This document shows positions 45,894 through 56,813 of a stretch of DNA of 64,000 bases, one piece after another. Numbering within the stretch: the stretch's first letter is position 1; each line of letters opens with the position of its first letter. A program made the position numbers and the translations under genes. Source of the stretch: Macrolepiota albuminosa. Lineage: Eukaryota > Basidiomycota > Agaricomycetes > Agaricales > Agaricaceae. The stretch is taken from NCBI GenBank assembly GCA_027475525.1, contig JAMWFC010000046.1, positions 3,224,001 to 3,288,000 of the forward strand. The letters run 5' to 3'. The notes under the pieces are model-generated. The model had not been told where the DNA came from. It searched no databases and was given only the letters and a program-made list of their open reading frames with translations.

Positions 45894-47417
45894 TCGGAGA
45901 TGAAATGGTCTTTCTCACCACAGAGTATGCAGACACCCTCCCTTCTCCATCGTTCCTGCACATCCGTCAGGACTTCGATCTAGGGTTGTCCCTTCTTTTG
46001 AAGCCGGTTGGCCCGGAGGGCCTCCTCGTCCCGTTTGTCGTCGAGGTCGAAGTCTTCGGGGTCTTCCGGGGGTTCCTCGGGGCTTGGTGCGTCGCCCGGG
46101 TCAGGGGCGGCCACGGCGGCATTGAGTTGGGCCTGGGGGCGGGCGCCGCTGCTGGGGTTAGCATTGGGCGAGCCGCGACTCACCGGGGGTCAGCCGCCAG
46201 GGAACGCGGGGGGACCGGGGTTTCGATCTTGGAGGTTGGGGGCTTCGCCGGAGGGCCAAGGGGGTCCTCCTCTAGGGTTCCAGGGGGGTCGGGAATTCGA
46301 ATACTCGCTGCGGTCTTTCCAGTAGCGTTGGTCGATCTGCATGACGAGGGCCTTGTATCCGTCGTAGGAGGGTTGTTTCGGGGTGAGTCGGAGGACGTCC
46401 TTGATGCGTTGTGGCAGGGCATGGCGGAGGGCGTATCGGAGGGCGCTGTAGTTCCAACCTGTTTCGTAAGCTTCCTTCTCAAAACGTACGATAAAGGTGG
46501 TGAAACGCTCTTCCGAGCGCATCCGGAGGTTGAAGAGGTTGTCCTTGGCCTCGGCCACGGTGTCGTATATCCCAAATTTCCCGGAGAACTCGTCGACGAA
46601 GGCTTGCCAGCGAGCAAGTGCCGGTTGTTGGGGTCGAACTGGATGAGGGCCGTATAGTGATCGAAGGCGATCCCCTGGAGGTACAATGCGGCAAAGGCCA
46701 CCCGGGAGCTGTCAACCTGAAACGTGAGCGGCTTTGCCTGAAATGTATTGAGACACTGAGTGAGGAAGGTACGCCATTTTTGGGGGTCCCGGCCCGTGAA
46801 AGCGTCGGGCTTTTGGATGTCCAATCGTCCTTCGCGGGCGAGGGCGTCGCGAGCGTCGTCCGGTCCGGCAGCGTTGCGGGGAGGAGGGCCAGCATTGTAA
46901 TAGTAGTAGTAATGATTACCCCCCCCTCCTTGAGGAGGAAAAGCACCAAGGGCGGGGCCCCACCCGCTGGGAGGACCTCCTCCGGGTGGCTCACCTGGGG
47001 GTCCATGCCCGGGAGGCCCGTTGTCCCAGGGGGGCTCGTTCCTGCCAGGAGGAGGCCCAGGTCTCCACACGGGGGGCGGCGGAGGTGGAGGGCCTGGGGG
47101 TCATCCTCGAGGTTCGGCTGGGGGTGGCGGAGGCGGCCAGGGAGGGTTCGGTGGTGTCGGGTCGATCGGAGGGGGGCCGGGTGGCACGGAGGTCGTTCAG
47201 CCTGGGAGAGTTGTGCTTGCATCGGGGGTCGCGGGGGGTTTCGTAGGTCGAAGTGGGGTGGCGGGTCACGATGGAAGTTGGGTTCCGGAGGGGCTGGGGC
47301 AGACATGGGGGGCGGTGCTGGTGCCGGGGCGGGCGCGGGCGCGGGACGTTGTTCGTTGTTGTCGTGCGTGAGCTCGTCGATGTAGCATAGCGTGTCGTCC
47401 GTACCAGGGGTGTCCAC
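45891..47417 (-). pseudogene. element G gag with zinc knuckle
   Basis: Three overlapping frames make up one gag. The first is an Ala/Pro-rich N-terminus from 47,417. The second is a capsid-like part (FTGRDPQKWRTFLTQCLN; FQVDSSRVAFAALYLQGIA) from about 46,840. The third reads FNLRMRSEERFTTFIVRFEK from about 46,545, with a frame change near 46,600. The knuckle CILCGEKDHFISEC (C-x2-C-x4-H-x4-C) is at 45891-45933. At least two frameshifts disable it. Confidence 0.8.
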
Positions 47418-47450
47418 CCGGGCTCTACCGGAGTTCGCCGGGGGCGGAGG

Positions 47451-48509
47451 TCAGGCGTTGTCCATTCGCGGAAGGAGTTCCAGGGGTCTCTGGGGCTGCC
47501 CCCAGGTCTCGAAGGTACTAGGAACGAAATTAGCCCTGCGAGGAGTTGACAAGCCTACCGTGCGGGCAGCGGGTTGGTCGAAAAGGCCTCCAGTCGGGTT
47601 GAGGGACCGCAACATGGCTGAGGCGTTTTGTCGTTCTTCCTGTTGTCGTTGCTCCGGAGTGGGGACCGTGGGGGCTGCCGGGGCTGCTGGGGCCGGTTTC
47701 GGGGGTTCCCGTCGAATGTGAATTGAGCGACCTGGGTCCGCGGGGTCGTTGAGGGGCCGAGGGGAGGGGGACGCGTGGACTTCGTCGAGCAGTTGCTGTA
47801 ATTCTTCCCAGAGGATTGTATTGCGCCTATACTTTACCATGGTTTGCTCCGGGAGTTCTCCTCGCGTGAGGCGATCCCCGAATTCGACCAGGCAGTGAGC
47901 CCATTCCTCCGGAGTGCCTTTGAAGTCGTCGTGTCCGAATTCCACTAGCAGCGTCCTTGTCCGTTGCGTGAAGTCCTCCGGTGAGATCCTGAGGGAGCGG
48001 AGTACCTTGTCCCGTTGCCGTTCGTACTCCTTGAGGCGTCGTCGTCCCATTGGCAAGGGAGGAGTTTGAGCGGGTGGAGCGGTGGCCGGGTAATGATGAG
48101 GGGGGTAGTCGGGATAGGGGAGTCCTCGGGGTTCTCGGGGTTGGGGGACGGGGCGCTGATAACCGTAGTAGGGGGTAGGTGCAAAGGGGCCCTCACTGGG
48201 GGGAATCGGGCGAGGTCCACTGGGTACAGGTGGGGTCTCTGGCAGGCCCCCGGGGATGCTCCGGTACGAGGGGACCTCCATGGGTCGTGCCATGGCTAAG
48301 TTGGGTGGAGGGGCCCAGCTGGCTGAGGGCCCCAGGTCGTAGAGGGACGAGTCGGGGGCCCAGTGGCGGTGGAGATATTGAGGTTCGTACGGGAGAGGTG
48401 GATAGACGGGGCGGGGGGTCTGCACGGAGTAGTGATTGGGTACCGGGCGTTTGTAAGGGTTGGTCTGGTACCCCGTGGAGTAGTAAGTGTGAGTATACGT
48501 AGCCATCAA
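47451..48509 (-). CDS. element G upstream ORF (352 aa), function unknown
   Basis: An intact ORF lies between the 5' LTR and gag on the element strand. The N-terminal 150 residues are Pro/Tyr-rich and probably disordered. Residues about 155-270 are charged and helical (RRRLKEYERQRDKVLRSLRI, EFGDRLTRGELPEQTMVKYR). It has no zinc knuckle or enzyme motif. It could be an additional capsid-type protein or a product specific to this lineage. I know no function for it. Confidence 0.6.
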   Translation of the reverse strand: MMATYTHTYYSTGYQTNPYKRPVPNHYSVQTPRPVYPPLPYEPQYLHRHWAPDSSLYDLGPSASWAPPPNLAMARPMEVPSYRSIPGGLPETPPVPSGPRPIPPSEGPFAPTPYYGYQRPVPQPREPRGLPYPDYPPHHYPATAPPAQTPPLPMGRRRLKEYERQRDKVLRSLRISPEDFTQRTRTLLVEFGHDDFKGTPEEWAHCLVEFGDRLTRGELPEQTMVKYRRNTILWEELQQLLDEVHASPSPRPLNDPADPGRSIHIRREPPKPAPAAPAAPTVPTPEQRQQEERQNASAMLRSLNPTGGLFDQPAARTVGLSTPRRANFVPSTFETWGQPQRPLELLPRMDNA

Positions 48510-48539
48510 GAACGGTGTAAGGAGGGAGTCTTGATATTA

Positions 48540-49262
48540 TGTCAGGTTCCGCTGAGTCGGGGGCTTTCCAGGAAAGCAACGCCTTTACAATGCGGACTTG
48601 ACCTACGAATACTCAGGTGTCTGGAACTCCGGAGCTAGGACTCCGGGGTTCAAGACGAGGACAGGAGTAATCCTGGGATAGGGGACTAGAGTCCGGGGGT
48701 TTTGGGTTGGAGGTAACTGAGGCTAGAGGGGGTCGAGTCGTGAACCGGAGGTTCTAGGACGAGACCAAGTTAGTAAATCAAGAGTCGCGAAGTGCGTACC
48801 AAAACTTAGAGCACGCAAATACTTAGGCGTGCCAGTCGAAGCGTACCAATCAAGGCGTACCAGTCAAGCAAAAGGGCACGCAATAACCAAAGTAACAGTG
48901 TATGTAATATCAAGACTACCGAATACAACAGGGAGCTACACTATAAGTACTACGGGACCGGGTCTCGGGATTCCGGGGTGTCTGGGATGGGTTCCGGGAG
49001 TCATTGAGTAGCGGGCAGGGACTGTATACCGGGATCGCACGTGTGGGGCGTGCGATCAATTGATGCGGGGGGAGTCGTGATGCGTGATGCGTGATGGCCG
49101 GGAACGAGTCGTGTGACCCGATCGTTGATCGGGGCTGGTGGCGGCTGATGGTGGTCCTTGATGCGCATGATGGCGGGGCGTGTCCTGTGGGGTCGGAGGG
49201 AGGGTCCCAGATGGTGTTCTGGGGGTGTCCCGGGGTGGGCCCAGAGAGGAGGGGTCGTGACA
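48540..49262 (-). repeat. 5' LTR of element G
   Basis: It has the same ends as the 3' LTR (TGTCAG...GTGACA on the plus strand) and is 723 bases long versus 683. The right-hand target duplication CTACC follows at 49263. Confidence 0.9.
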
Positions 49263-51153
49263 CTACCGCTCGAGATGGTTCTGCGTAATGAAGAAAAACG
49301 GGAAGCTACGTATAGTTCACAGCCTAGAACCGTTAAACAAAGTCACCATTTGTCATTCAGGGGTACCACCATTTCCTGATCACGTCGCTGAATCTTTCAC
49401 AGGATGAATATGTGGCGCTACCCTGGATTTGTACGTTGGCTATGATGAGCACTTAATCCATCCTGCCTCTTGTGACTTGATGACATTTCAAACACCGTTT
49501 GGGGCGCTACAACTAGTCACACTTCCTATGGGATGGACAAACTCGGTACCTATATTTCACGATGATATTACGTTCATCCTACAGCCCAAAATACCTCACC
49601 ATGTGCTCAGCTTCATAGACGACGTAGGAGTTAAAGGCCTGAAGGATTGGCGATTGGTAGATGGCAAGCCCGAAGTTCACCCGGAAAATTCTAATATCCG
49701 TATGGCGCTATGGGACTTCTTTCAACTGGTTAACCGAGTACTTCAGCACATGAAGTATTGTGGTGGGACGTTTTCAGGGCACAAGCTCATTCTTTGTGCG
49801 CCGCAGTTTAAAATTTTGGGGCACGTTTGCACACCAGAAGGCAGGATTCCAGAGGAGAGCCGATTAGCGCTGCTGGAGAAATGGGGGGTCTGTCATAACC
49901 TCTCGGAAGTTCGCGCGTTCTTGGGCACTGTAGGGGTGCTGTGCATGTTCATACACCATTTTTCACATTGCGCAAATGCCCTTAATCGCCTAATCCGTTC
50001 AGGGGTTCCCTTCAAATTTGGACCCGATCAAATCAATGCCCAGAAGGACTTAGTAAAGGCGCTACAGGAAGCGAAACCATTGGTGCCCATTGACTATACT
50101 ACCGCTGATTCCGTTATACTTGATGTTGACACTTCATATATCGCCGTTGGCTTCTTTTTATGCCAGTGTGATGGCGTGAACCGGAAAATCAGGCGCTACA
50201 ATCGCTTCGGATCGATTACCCTTAATGACCGAGAATTGCGCTATAGTCAGCTCAAGCTAGAGTTATATGGCTTGTTTCGATCGTTTCAGGCGCTGTGCAT
50301 GTACCTCATTGGGGTACAAAATCTGATTGTCGAGGTCGACGCATGATACATCAAAGGAATGCTTTAGAACCCTGATATTCAACCTTCGGCCAGTATGAAC
50401 CGCTGGGTAGTAGCAATATTAATGTTTCACTTCGAGTTAGTACACATCAGAAGTGCATTCCACAGGCCAGACAGATTATCTAGGCGACCCAGACAACCAG
50501 AAGATGAAGCGCTAGACGATAGCGACAACGACGTATTTGACGACTGGATTGATTGATTGCATGGTTTCATGCATATCATTCAGTTGCCTATTCCGGTGCT
50601 TTACAAAGACCAGCCAGTTTTAATATGGCTTCACCCTATTGTTCCGTACTAGCCCCGACCATATCAGGCATCATCAACTTTTTACACGGCCAGTATCTAT
50701 AACGTTGCTAATCCGTCTAACGATCTAAAGATAGTTGAGGAACCAAGACCCTTGCAAGAAGACAGTCAGAACCTGCCATATTTGGCGGTACCTCGAAGCG
50801 CCAAAGCTAAGTCAGAAGATCAGCGAGTTGACCAGGTTAGGAAGTGGCTACAGGATTTGCAACGACCATCAGACCTTACGGATACGGAATACGCCACCTT
50901 CATTCAATATGCAATGACTTTCTTTATAGTGGAAGACCGACTTTGGCGACAAAATAGAGATGGCGCCCATAAACTAGTAATTAAACCGGATAATCGAGTT
51001 AGGATTCTACGCGCTATGCATGATGACTTGGGACACCAAGGACTCTATGCAATGAGGGTGAACCTTTTGGAGCGCTTTTGGTGGCCGCAAGTTAGCGCCG
51101 ATATTGCGTGGTATATTCGCACTTGTCATCTCTGTCAAATCCAGCAGACACGT
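49263..51153 (+). pseudogene. pol of element A1, continued (RT, RNase H, start of integrase)
   Basis: This resumes the A1 pol after G: WFCVMKKNGKLRIVHSLEPL, RT active site SFIDDVGVKG (near 49,615), RNase H (VIEVDA-type end at 50,343), then the integrase zinc-binding region CHLCQIQQTR, where it stops at 51,153 against an inverted LTR. Stops at 49,376, 50,344, 50,365, 50,554 and 50,649 mostly stand where A2 has CGN or CAG codons. Confidence 0.88.
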
Positions 51154-52186
51154 TGATGACGCCAACTGTGGTTGGGTGCGCTGGACGTATACGCAGTACA
51201 ACGCCGTCTCTAGCGCCTGGCATACGGGTTTATGAGGAGTCCTGGCAGGGTTCCGGTGTGCTCGAGCAGAGGTGATAGGGCGATGCGCTAGATGATAGCA
51301 CCTTGGGTGCTACCTAGCAAGTGGTAAGCGTCGTAGTTTAGGAGAAGTTATAGAGAATAAGACGAATAGCACAGCGTAGCGTGCCCGTAGGTGGCACCGT
51401 AAACGACGAAGACGAGATAGATGAAGCTAGCGCCGAACTTGGTGACAAAGTCAGGCAATGCTAGCGCAATTTGAACGCTAAGTGTAACTGGATGCTCAAG
51501 AGGTTACGATTCATTGGTATATACATGGCAAGTAGCTAGTCTTTATACTATGCGCTACGGTATTTCCAAAATAAGTCTATTGACGGCGCTACCAATTAGC
51601 ACCTCTCTTTGTGGCTGTAGCTAACAGCCACCTGTCAACGGCGACCTGCAGCACATGGGTGACGGCGACTCTAAAACTACTTAAAAGTGGTACGAGTTTG
51701 CTCACTTTTTGATGTAATTTAATTGGCCATGCCATTCCGGGGTATGGTCGGGGAATCCTTGACAGACGCCGTAAGCGCTAATTCCGGCGCTAAACATTGT
51801 ACCATCTTTTGATAGATTTAAATGTCGGGTCTGCGTGTATCCTGTCTCATCATCATTGATTCCTTTAGACTTCTGATTGAGGTGCCTCGGTGATTGACAG
51901 CGCCAGTTGCTAACTCCTTTCAGTACTGATCGGGGTTTGGTCAGAGTCACCTCCTACCGTTGTGCTAGCGCTATGAGTTCTGGGCCTTCTTAGTCTTCAA
52001 AGTAACTGAGTAGAGGGTGCTGAGGGGCTGATACTGGTGATTGAGATGAATGGATAAGTCTTGCCATAGAGCGCCCACGCTAGGGCTGCTCTGTACCCAA
52101 GGCTGGTCGCTAGAGTCTCTAGTGTGTCAAGTGTTGGTCGGCCTATAATGTCCCTTGATGCGCTCAGTCCGAGTAGAAGCCTATCA
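51154..52186 (-). repeat. 3' LTR of element C (inverted relative to A1)
   Basis: Reverse complement of an A1-type LTR (by eye well over 90 percent identical to 33017-34059), starting at its 3' end. The adjacent polypurine tract on the right shows that the body of a minus-strand element extends rightward. The flank CACGT (51149-51153) is the expected left target duplication. Confidence 0.85.
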
Positions 52187-52226
52187 TCTCCCCCCAACTG
52201 AAAAATTGACTATCCTCAGTCAAACG
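52187..52226 (-). promoter_or_regulatory. polypurine tract and hairpin of element C
   Basis: On the plus strand TCTCCCCCCAACTG followed by GACTATCCTCAGTC. Read on the minus strand this is a GACTG-N4 stem-loop sequence, then a G6 tract directly before the LTR. Confidence 0.7.
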
Positions 52227-52332
52227 CCGTCATTAATTTGACTGCGCTACGGTCCATATAATGCCACCGGCGCCTTATAAAAGTCGTTTTCCACACTTCA
52301 CCTTCCCGTGTTTTCCTTCCCATCTTTCCAGC

Positions 52333-54453
52333 ATGTCCACTTCTTTCGATGCCTCTGCTCTCCGCAATTTCCTGGCTAAGGCCTCCTATTTATTTGATCG
52401 CGCTAAGTCTGTCGGTCCCGCCAATGCGCCACAAACCGTCCCTGGTATTATGCAACTCTATCGGCGCTGGCTTGTGGTCCGCAGCTCCGACAGTTCCTGG
52501 GAGCGGGGTGACGAGGTTCGCGAGTGGTGTGTGGCCCGGTACCATGAGTTTGAAGGTGCCGATTGGTTGCGCCCTTTCACAGACCTTTTCGTAAGTTTCT
52601 AAGTTTGATTTTGGCCTTGTGGCGCTAAGGTTCAGCGCCCATACTAGGCTCCCTCATCCAACGAGATCAACGCATTGTTGGCTAGTACCGAGGTCAGCAG
52701 TCCTTCCTTTTCTTTCCCCCTTTTTCCACTGTTAATCCTTGAGTAGTCGGTTGCCATGTCTCCTACCGTTGCCAGTCTTCCCACTGCCCCATCGGCCTCT
52801 ACTGTCCCTTCTGTTCCTACCGCCCCTCCTTCTTCGACTTCTGTTCCGTCTCCTTCCGTTCTTGGCAGCCCTTTTTGTGGCGCTGCTTCTTCCACTCGCC
52901 CTGCCCCAAGCGCTGCTTCTCCTGTCTGTACTGCCCCTCCCCATTCAGCCATCAAACATATTGCCGTTTCCCATAGCGAGCCATGACCCGGCCCGACGCG
53001 CCCAACTTCCCACGGTCCTCCGCATAATTTCGCCATTGTTATTGAACGAGCGCCCCCTGCTTGTGCTAGTTCCCCCAAACGTACTGTGCGTTCCTTCCCT
53101 ATCTTCCTTACTCCATTTTTCTGACTTCTCCCCTTCCAGATCAATTTCCCTGCTTGTGTTCCCCCTTTGTATGTCGTAAGTGCTTTGCTTGTTGTCGCTA
53201 GACTTTAGCGTCTAAATTTTAATGTCGATAGGCACCTAACCAGACCATGTTCACCGACGCAGAGCTTTGCAACCTTTTGCGTCTTCGCCGTGATACTACC
53301 GTCATTGATACCGGCATCCCGGCTGGTGTCCAAGTACTGGGCGCCAAGAAGAAGGTTACCGTTGCGCCCTTGGAACATCGCGCATTTAGGGCAAAGATTG
53401 GCGCGGTAAGTACTAGTTTGCCCATTGGTAGGTTGATGCCGTCGCTGACTTCTTTCTTAGTGTGACAAGTGTTGGTCTGAGAACAATCCTGAGGGCTGCT
53501 GGTTCCCTACCGCCTCTCTGCCTTGCTATCGGTGCGATGCGTTAAAACGAGGCTGCGCCTTCAACGGGATTTGTACTCGTGAACATGGTAGGGACGCCAT
53601 CATGCAAAGGAACTATGAACGTGTGGTGTTGGTTCGAAACGCCCAGAACTTTGTGTTGCAGCAACGTGATCTAGCGGCTACTCACCAGCCCACATTGATC
53701 AGCACAGCCAGCCTGGTGCTGCCGACTACCCAGGATGGTACCACTGTGGCGGCACCTTTCGCTCGCTCTCCTCGTCATCCCATTCCTTCGAAACGTAAGC
53801 CTGTTGCTGCGTCTCCTGGCAAGAGTCCTGATAAGCGCCGCGAGCTAGCGCCTGCTATGCCTGTGGTTTTGTCTTCGACTGAGTCTTCTACGGATGAGGG
53901 TGAGGGCACTGAGAGGGACGCCGAGGGAGAGGATGATGATGAAGCTGAGCCCGTTGTTGATGCCGATGCGCTGTTGGCGGTACGCGCTCTCCTGCTTCGC
54001 CTTACTCCCCCTATTGCCGCTAACCCTCGTCAGAGTGGCCTCAGTGGTAACCAGTACGCGTTTTTCCTCGGTCATTTTTCTTCGCGTGCTAACTTCTTGA
54101 CTGATAGGTTCCCCACTCCTGTTCCTGCCGTAGTGGCTATCCCTGCTGCCAAAGATGTTGTTATGTCTGTCGCTGGCGCTACCCCTGCCTCCGAACCGGT
54201 TGCGGCTAGCGACACTCCTGTTGCTCTTCCGATTACTCTGTCCCTTACTCCTCCCCACAGCTTTTCCTCTTTTCCTAGTAGTTGCGAGACTTCTACGGCG
54301 CCGGAGTCCGAAGGAACCCTGGTGCCGGAAGGTGAGCGTCATCGCCGCTGAAGGTACTTGCCTCCCTACGGCATCCATCTTTCTTCTGCTAGAGCTATGT
54401 CCCCCGGCGACGAGCGCCATGAGTGGACACCCCATGTGCCTGTAACTGTCCGG
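52333..54453 (+). pseudogene. antisense accessory gene of element C, Zn2Cys6-like cluster protein
   Basis: A TATA-like box (52276) precedes the ATG at 52333. Exons as read: 52333-52590 (ending WLRPFTDLF), 52648-52692, about 52747-53090, a short exon near 53,143, one from about 53,247 ending at 53406, and a long exon 53461-54453. The long exon opens directly with Cys and has C-x2-C-x8-C-x8-C-x2-C-x6-C with Pro before the fourth Cys, then a long Ser/Pro/acidic tail. TGA at 52984 and 54349 interrupt otherwise coding sequence and look like CGA-to-TGA changes. The gene is cut by the LTR of A2 at 54,504. It is homologous, by exon 1, exon 2 and the exon before the cluster, to the gene at 62,911 in element D, and by cluster and intron position to that in G. 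Its role is unknown; nucleic-acid binding is inferred. Confidence 0.65.
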
Positions 54454-54503
54454 GTACGTCCGTCTTTGTTCGTGCCCTTTTCTCCCCTTTTCTAATCTCC
54501 CGG

Positions 54504-55651
54504 TGATAGACTTCTACTCGGACTGAGCGCATCAAAGGACATTAGAGGCCAACCGACACTTGACGTATTCAGGACTCTAGCGACCAGTTGGGAATATAGA
54601 GCAGCTCTAGCTCTGGCAAATTACTACAGGATGTGGAAATTTATCCTAACCCCTAGCTACCAGGCCTTCAGCGCACTCCTTTCACCTAGCCCAAGGATGA
54701 AGAAGGCTCATAACGTATAACGATAGCACGACGGCGGGAGAGGACTCTAACTAAACCCCGATCACTTCCAGAAGGAGCCAGCAGCAGGCGCTGCCATTTG
54801 ACGAGGAACTTCAATCAGAAGTCTAAAAGGATCAATGACGGCGGCACTGGATATACTTAAATCCGACATCTGGACCTGCCAGGAACTAATACAATGAGTA
54901 GCGCTGACATTAGCGCTCACGGCGTCTGTCGAGGATTTTCCGACCATACCCTGGAACAGCCTGGCCAATCGGAGATATAGTAAAAGTGAGCAGACTCGTA
55001 CAATTCTAAGTCAATATAGAGTCGCCGCTGGTCGCCGTGGGTCATAACGCCGTTGGTCACCGTCAGCCATGTGCAAAAGGTCGCCGTTGACAGGTCGCCA
55101 TTAGAGGAAACCACGAGGAGAGGCGCTAGGAGGTAGCGCCGCAGATGGTGCAAAAGGTCGCCGTTGACAGGTCGCCATTAGAGGAAACCACGAGGAGAGG
55201 CGCTAGGAGGTAGCGCCGCAGATGGGCTCGTATCTTGGCAAACACGGTAGTGCATAGTATATAAAATAGCTACTTTACATGTATATAACAACGAATCGTA
55301 ACCCCTCGAACACACAGTTACACTTAGCGTTCAACTCGCGCTAGCTTCCTTCGACTTCGTCACTAAGTCGGGCGCTAGCTTCGTCTATCTCGTCTTCATC
55401 GTTTACGGTGCCACCTACGGGCACAATACGCTGCGCTACTCGTCTTTTCTCCAATATCTTTGCCTAAACTACAACGCTTACCGTCTGCCAGGTAGCCCCC
55501 GAAGTGCTATAATCTAGCGCATCGTTTTACTACCTCCACTCGAGCACACCGGGACCCTGTCAGGACTCCTCACAACTACGTACGTCAAGCGCTGGAGACG
55601 GCGTTGTACTGCGTATACGTCCAGCGCACCCAACCACAGTTGGCGTCATCA
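54504..55651 (+). repeat. 5' LTR of element A2
   Basis: It starts TGATAGACTTC, ends GGCGTCATCA, and is followed by TGGAGCCC at 55655. It is related to the A1 LTR but clearly diverged. It includes a 77-base duplication, so its true length is probably 1,071. It is inserted after CCCGG in the accessory gene region of C. Confidence 0.85.
55071..55224. repeat. 77-bp exact tandem duplication 16 (A2 LTR)
   Basis: Bases 55071-55147 repeat as 55148-55224 in the LTR of A2. Confidence 0.95.
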
Positions 55652-56659
55652 TTTTGGAGCCCACCGCGAGGGGTTCTTTTGAGACAGAATTCCGCTGGAA
55701 ACTCGAGCCCAGCGACAGCGCCGCCTCCTGTTGGAGAGCGCGCTTGAACCAAGTACCACCGACTCACCACACTTACCAGGCACGCTACCAAGACAGACTT
55801 TGGATCAGGAACTTGAGGCCGCTCCAGACAGCTTAGCCGAAAGCTTTTTCCCTTTTTCCCGACCATTTGAGTACTTAGCAGGCGAAAACCATACGCCGCT
55901 TACGCCTTTAGAAGAGTTATCTAGGCTATTATCGCCAGAACCTAGCGACTCAGAGCTAACTGAGCCGGTACCTACGACATCGACGCTAAGCAACACGAGC
56001 ACCACCACCCTTCCTACCTCGACAAACACACCTATCGGTATGGATCAGCCAAACAATCAGCGCATGCCACCCCGAAACCACTTCTCGTCGCCAAAATGGG
56101 ACGAAACGAAACCTCGCGAACTAACGCAGTACTTCAAAGAGTTGGAGTATCTGCTACGCGATTGCCGGGTAACCGACGATACACAGATGAAGGAATACGC
56201 CGCCAGATACGTCTCATACGACACAGCCGAATCATGGACAGGGTTGAAGGAGTTCCAAGGACTTACTAATGACGCACCACCCAGGCCTTTTACCTATGAG
56301 GAATGGAAAAAGGCTATTGTTCATTTATATCCTGGTGCCGAAGAAGCTACGCGTTATACGGTAATGGAAATCCAGAAGCTAGTACAAGACACTTTTGCGG
56401 CTGGAATCTATACCCTAGGAGCGCTATCGACCTATTATCGTGATTTCCAGCGGATAGCGAGATGGCTGGTTCAAAATGGGAAGTTATATGGGAACGAGGA
56501 GCGCCGTTTGTTTCAACAAGGATTCCTGACGTCGTTATGGACTAAGATTGCGCGGCGCTTAGAGATCATTATGCATGACCATCACCCCGAGGAACCATAC
56601 GACATAGAAAAAGTCTTTGAGGCAGGAAAGTGGGTATTAAAAGGCACGGATACAGGTAT

Positions 56660-56813
56660 ACCATTACAGCGACCTGGCGCGGACCATGGGGGAATGGCAC
56701 CCAAGGTAGAGTCGCCAGCACCTAGCGCCGCCAATGACCATTACAGCGACCTGGCGCGGACCATGGGGGAATGGCACCCAAGGTAGAGTCGCCAGCACCT
56801 AGCGCCGCCAATG
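56660..56813. repeat. 77-bp exact tandem duplication 17 (A2 gag)
   Basis: Bases 56660-56736 repeat as 56737-56813. Deleting one copy restores the gag frame exactly. Confidence 0.97.

Larger units (their letters stand above)
37575..49262 (-). mobile_element. element G: complete Ty3/gypsy chromodomain retrotransposon (11.7 kb)
   Basis: It is flanked by a perfect 5-bp target duplication CTACC (37570-37574 and 49263-49267) and by LTRs at 37575-38257 (3') and 48540-49262 (5'). On the minus strand the order is an upstream ORF, gag with zinc knuckle, a doubled aspartic protease, RT-RNase H, integrase with chromodomain, and then an antisense gene next to the polypurine tract. Chromodomain integrases direct insertion to heterochromatin-like marks. 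Frameshifts, stops and a 1-kb LTR inserted in pol show that it is inactive. Confidence 0.95.

Noticed and set aside
33017..52186. Inverted terminal repeats suggesting a DIRS-type element
   Set aside because: The element codes for a DDE integrase and not a tyrosine recombinase, the left LTR is followed by a primer-binding-type site, and the right one is preceded (on its own strand) by a polypurine tract. These are ordinary LTRs of two molecules, or a rearranged one.
53845..54435. Minus-strand ORF of 196 residues in element C
   Set aside because: It is a shadow of the long exon of the accessory gene; no motif was recognised.
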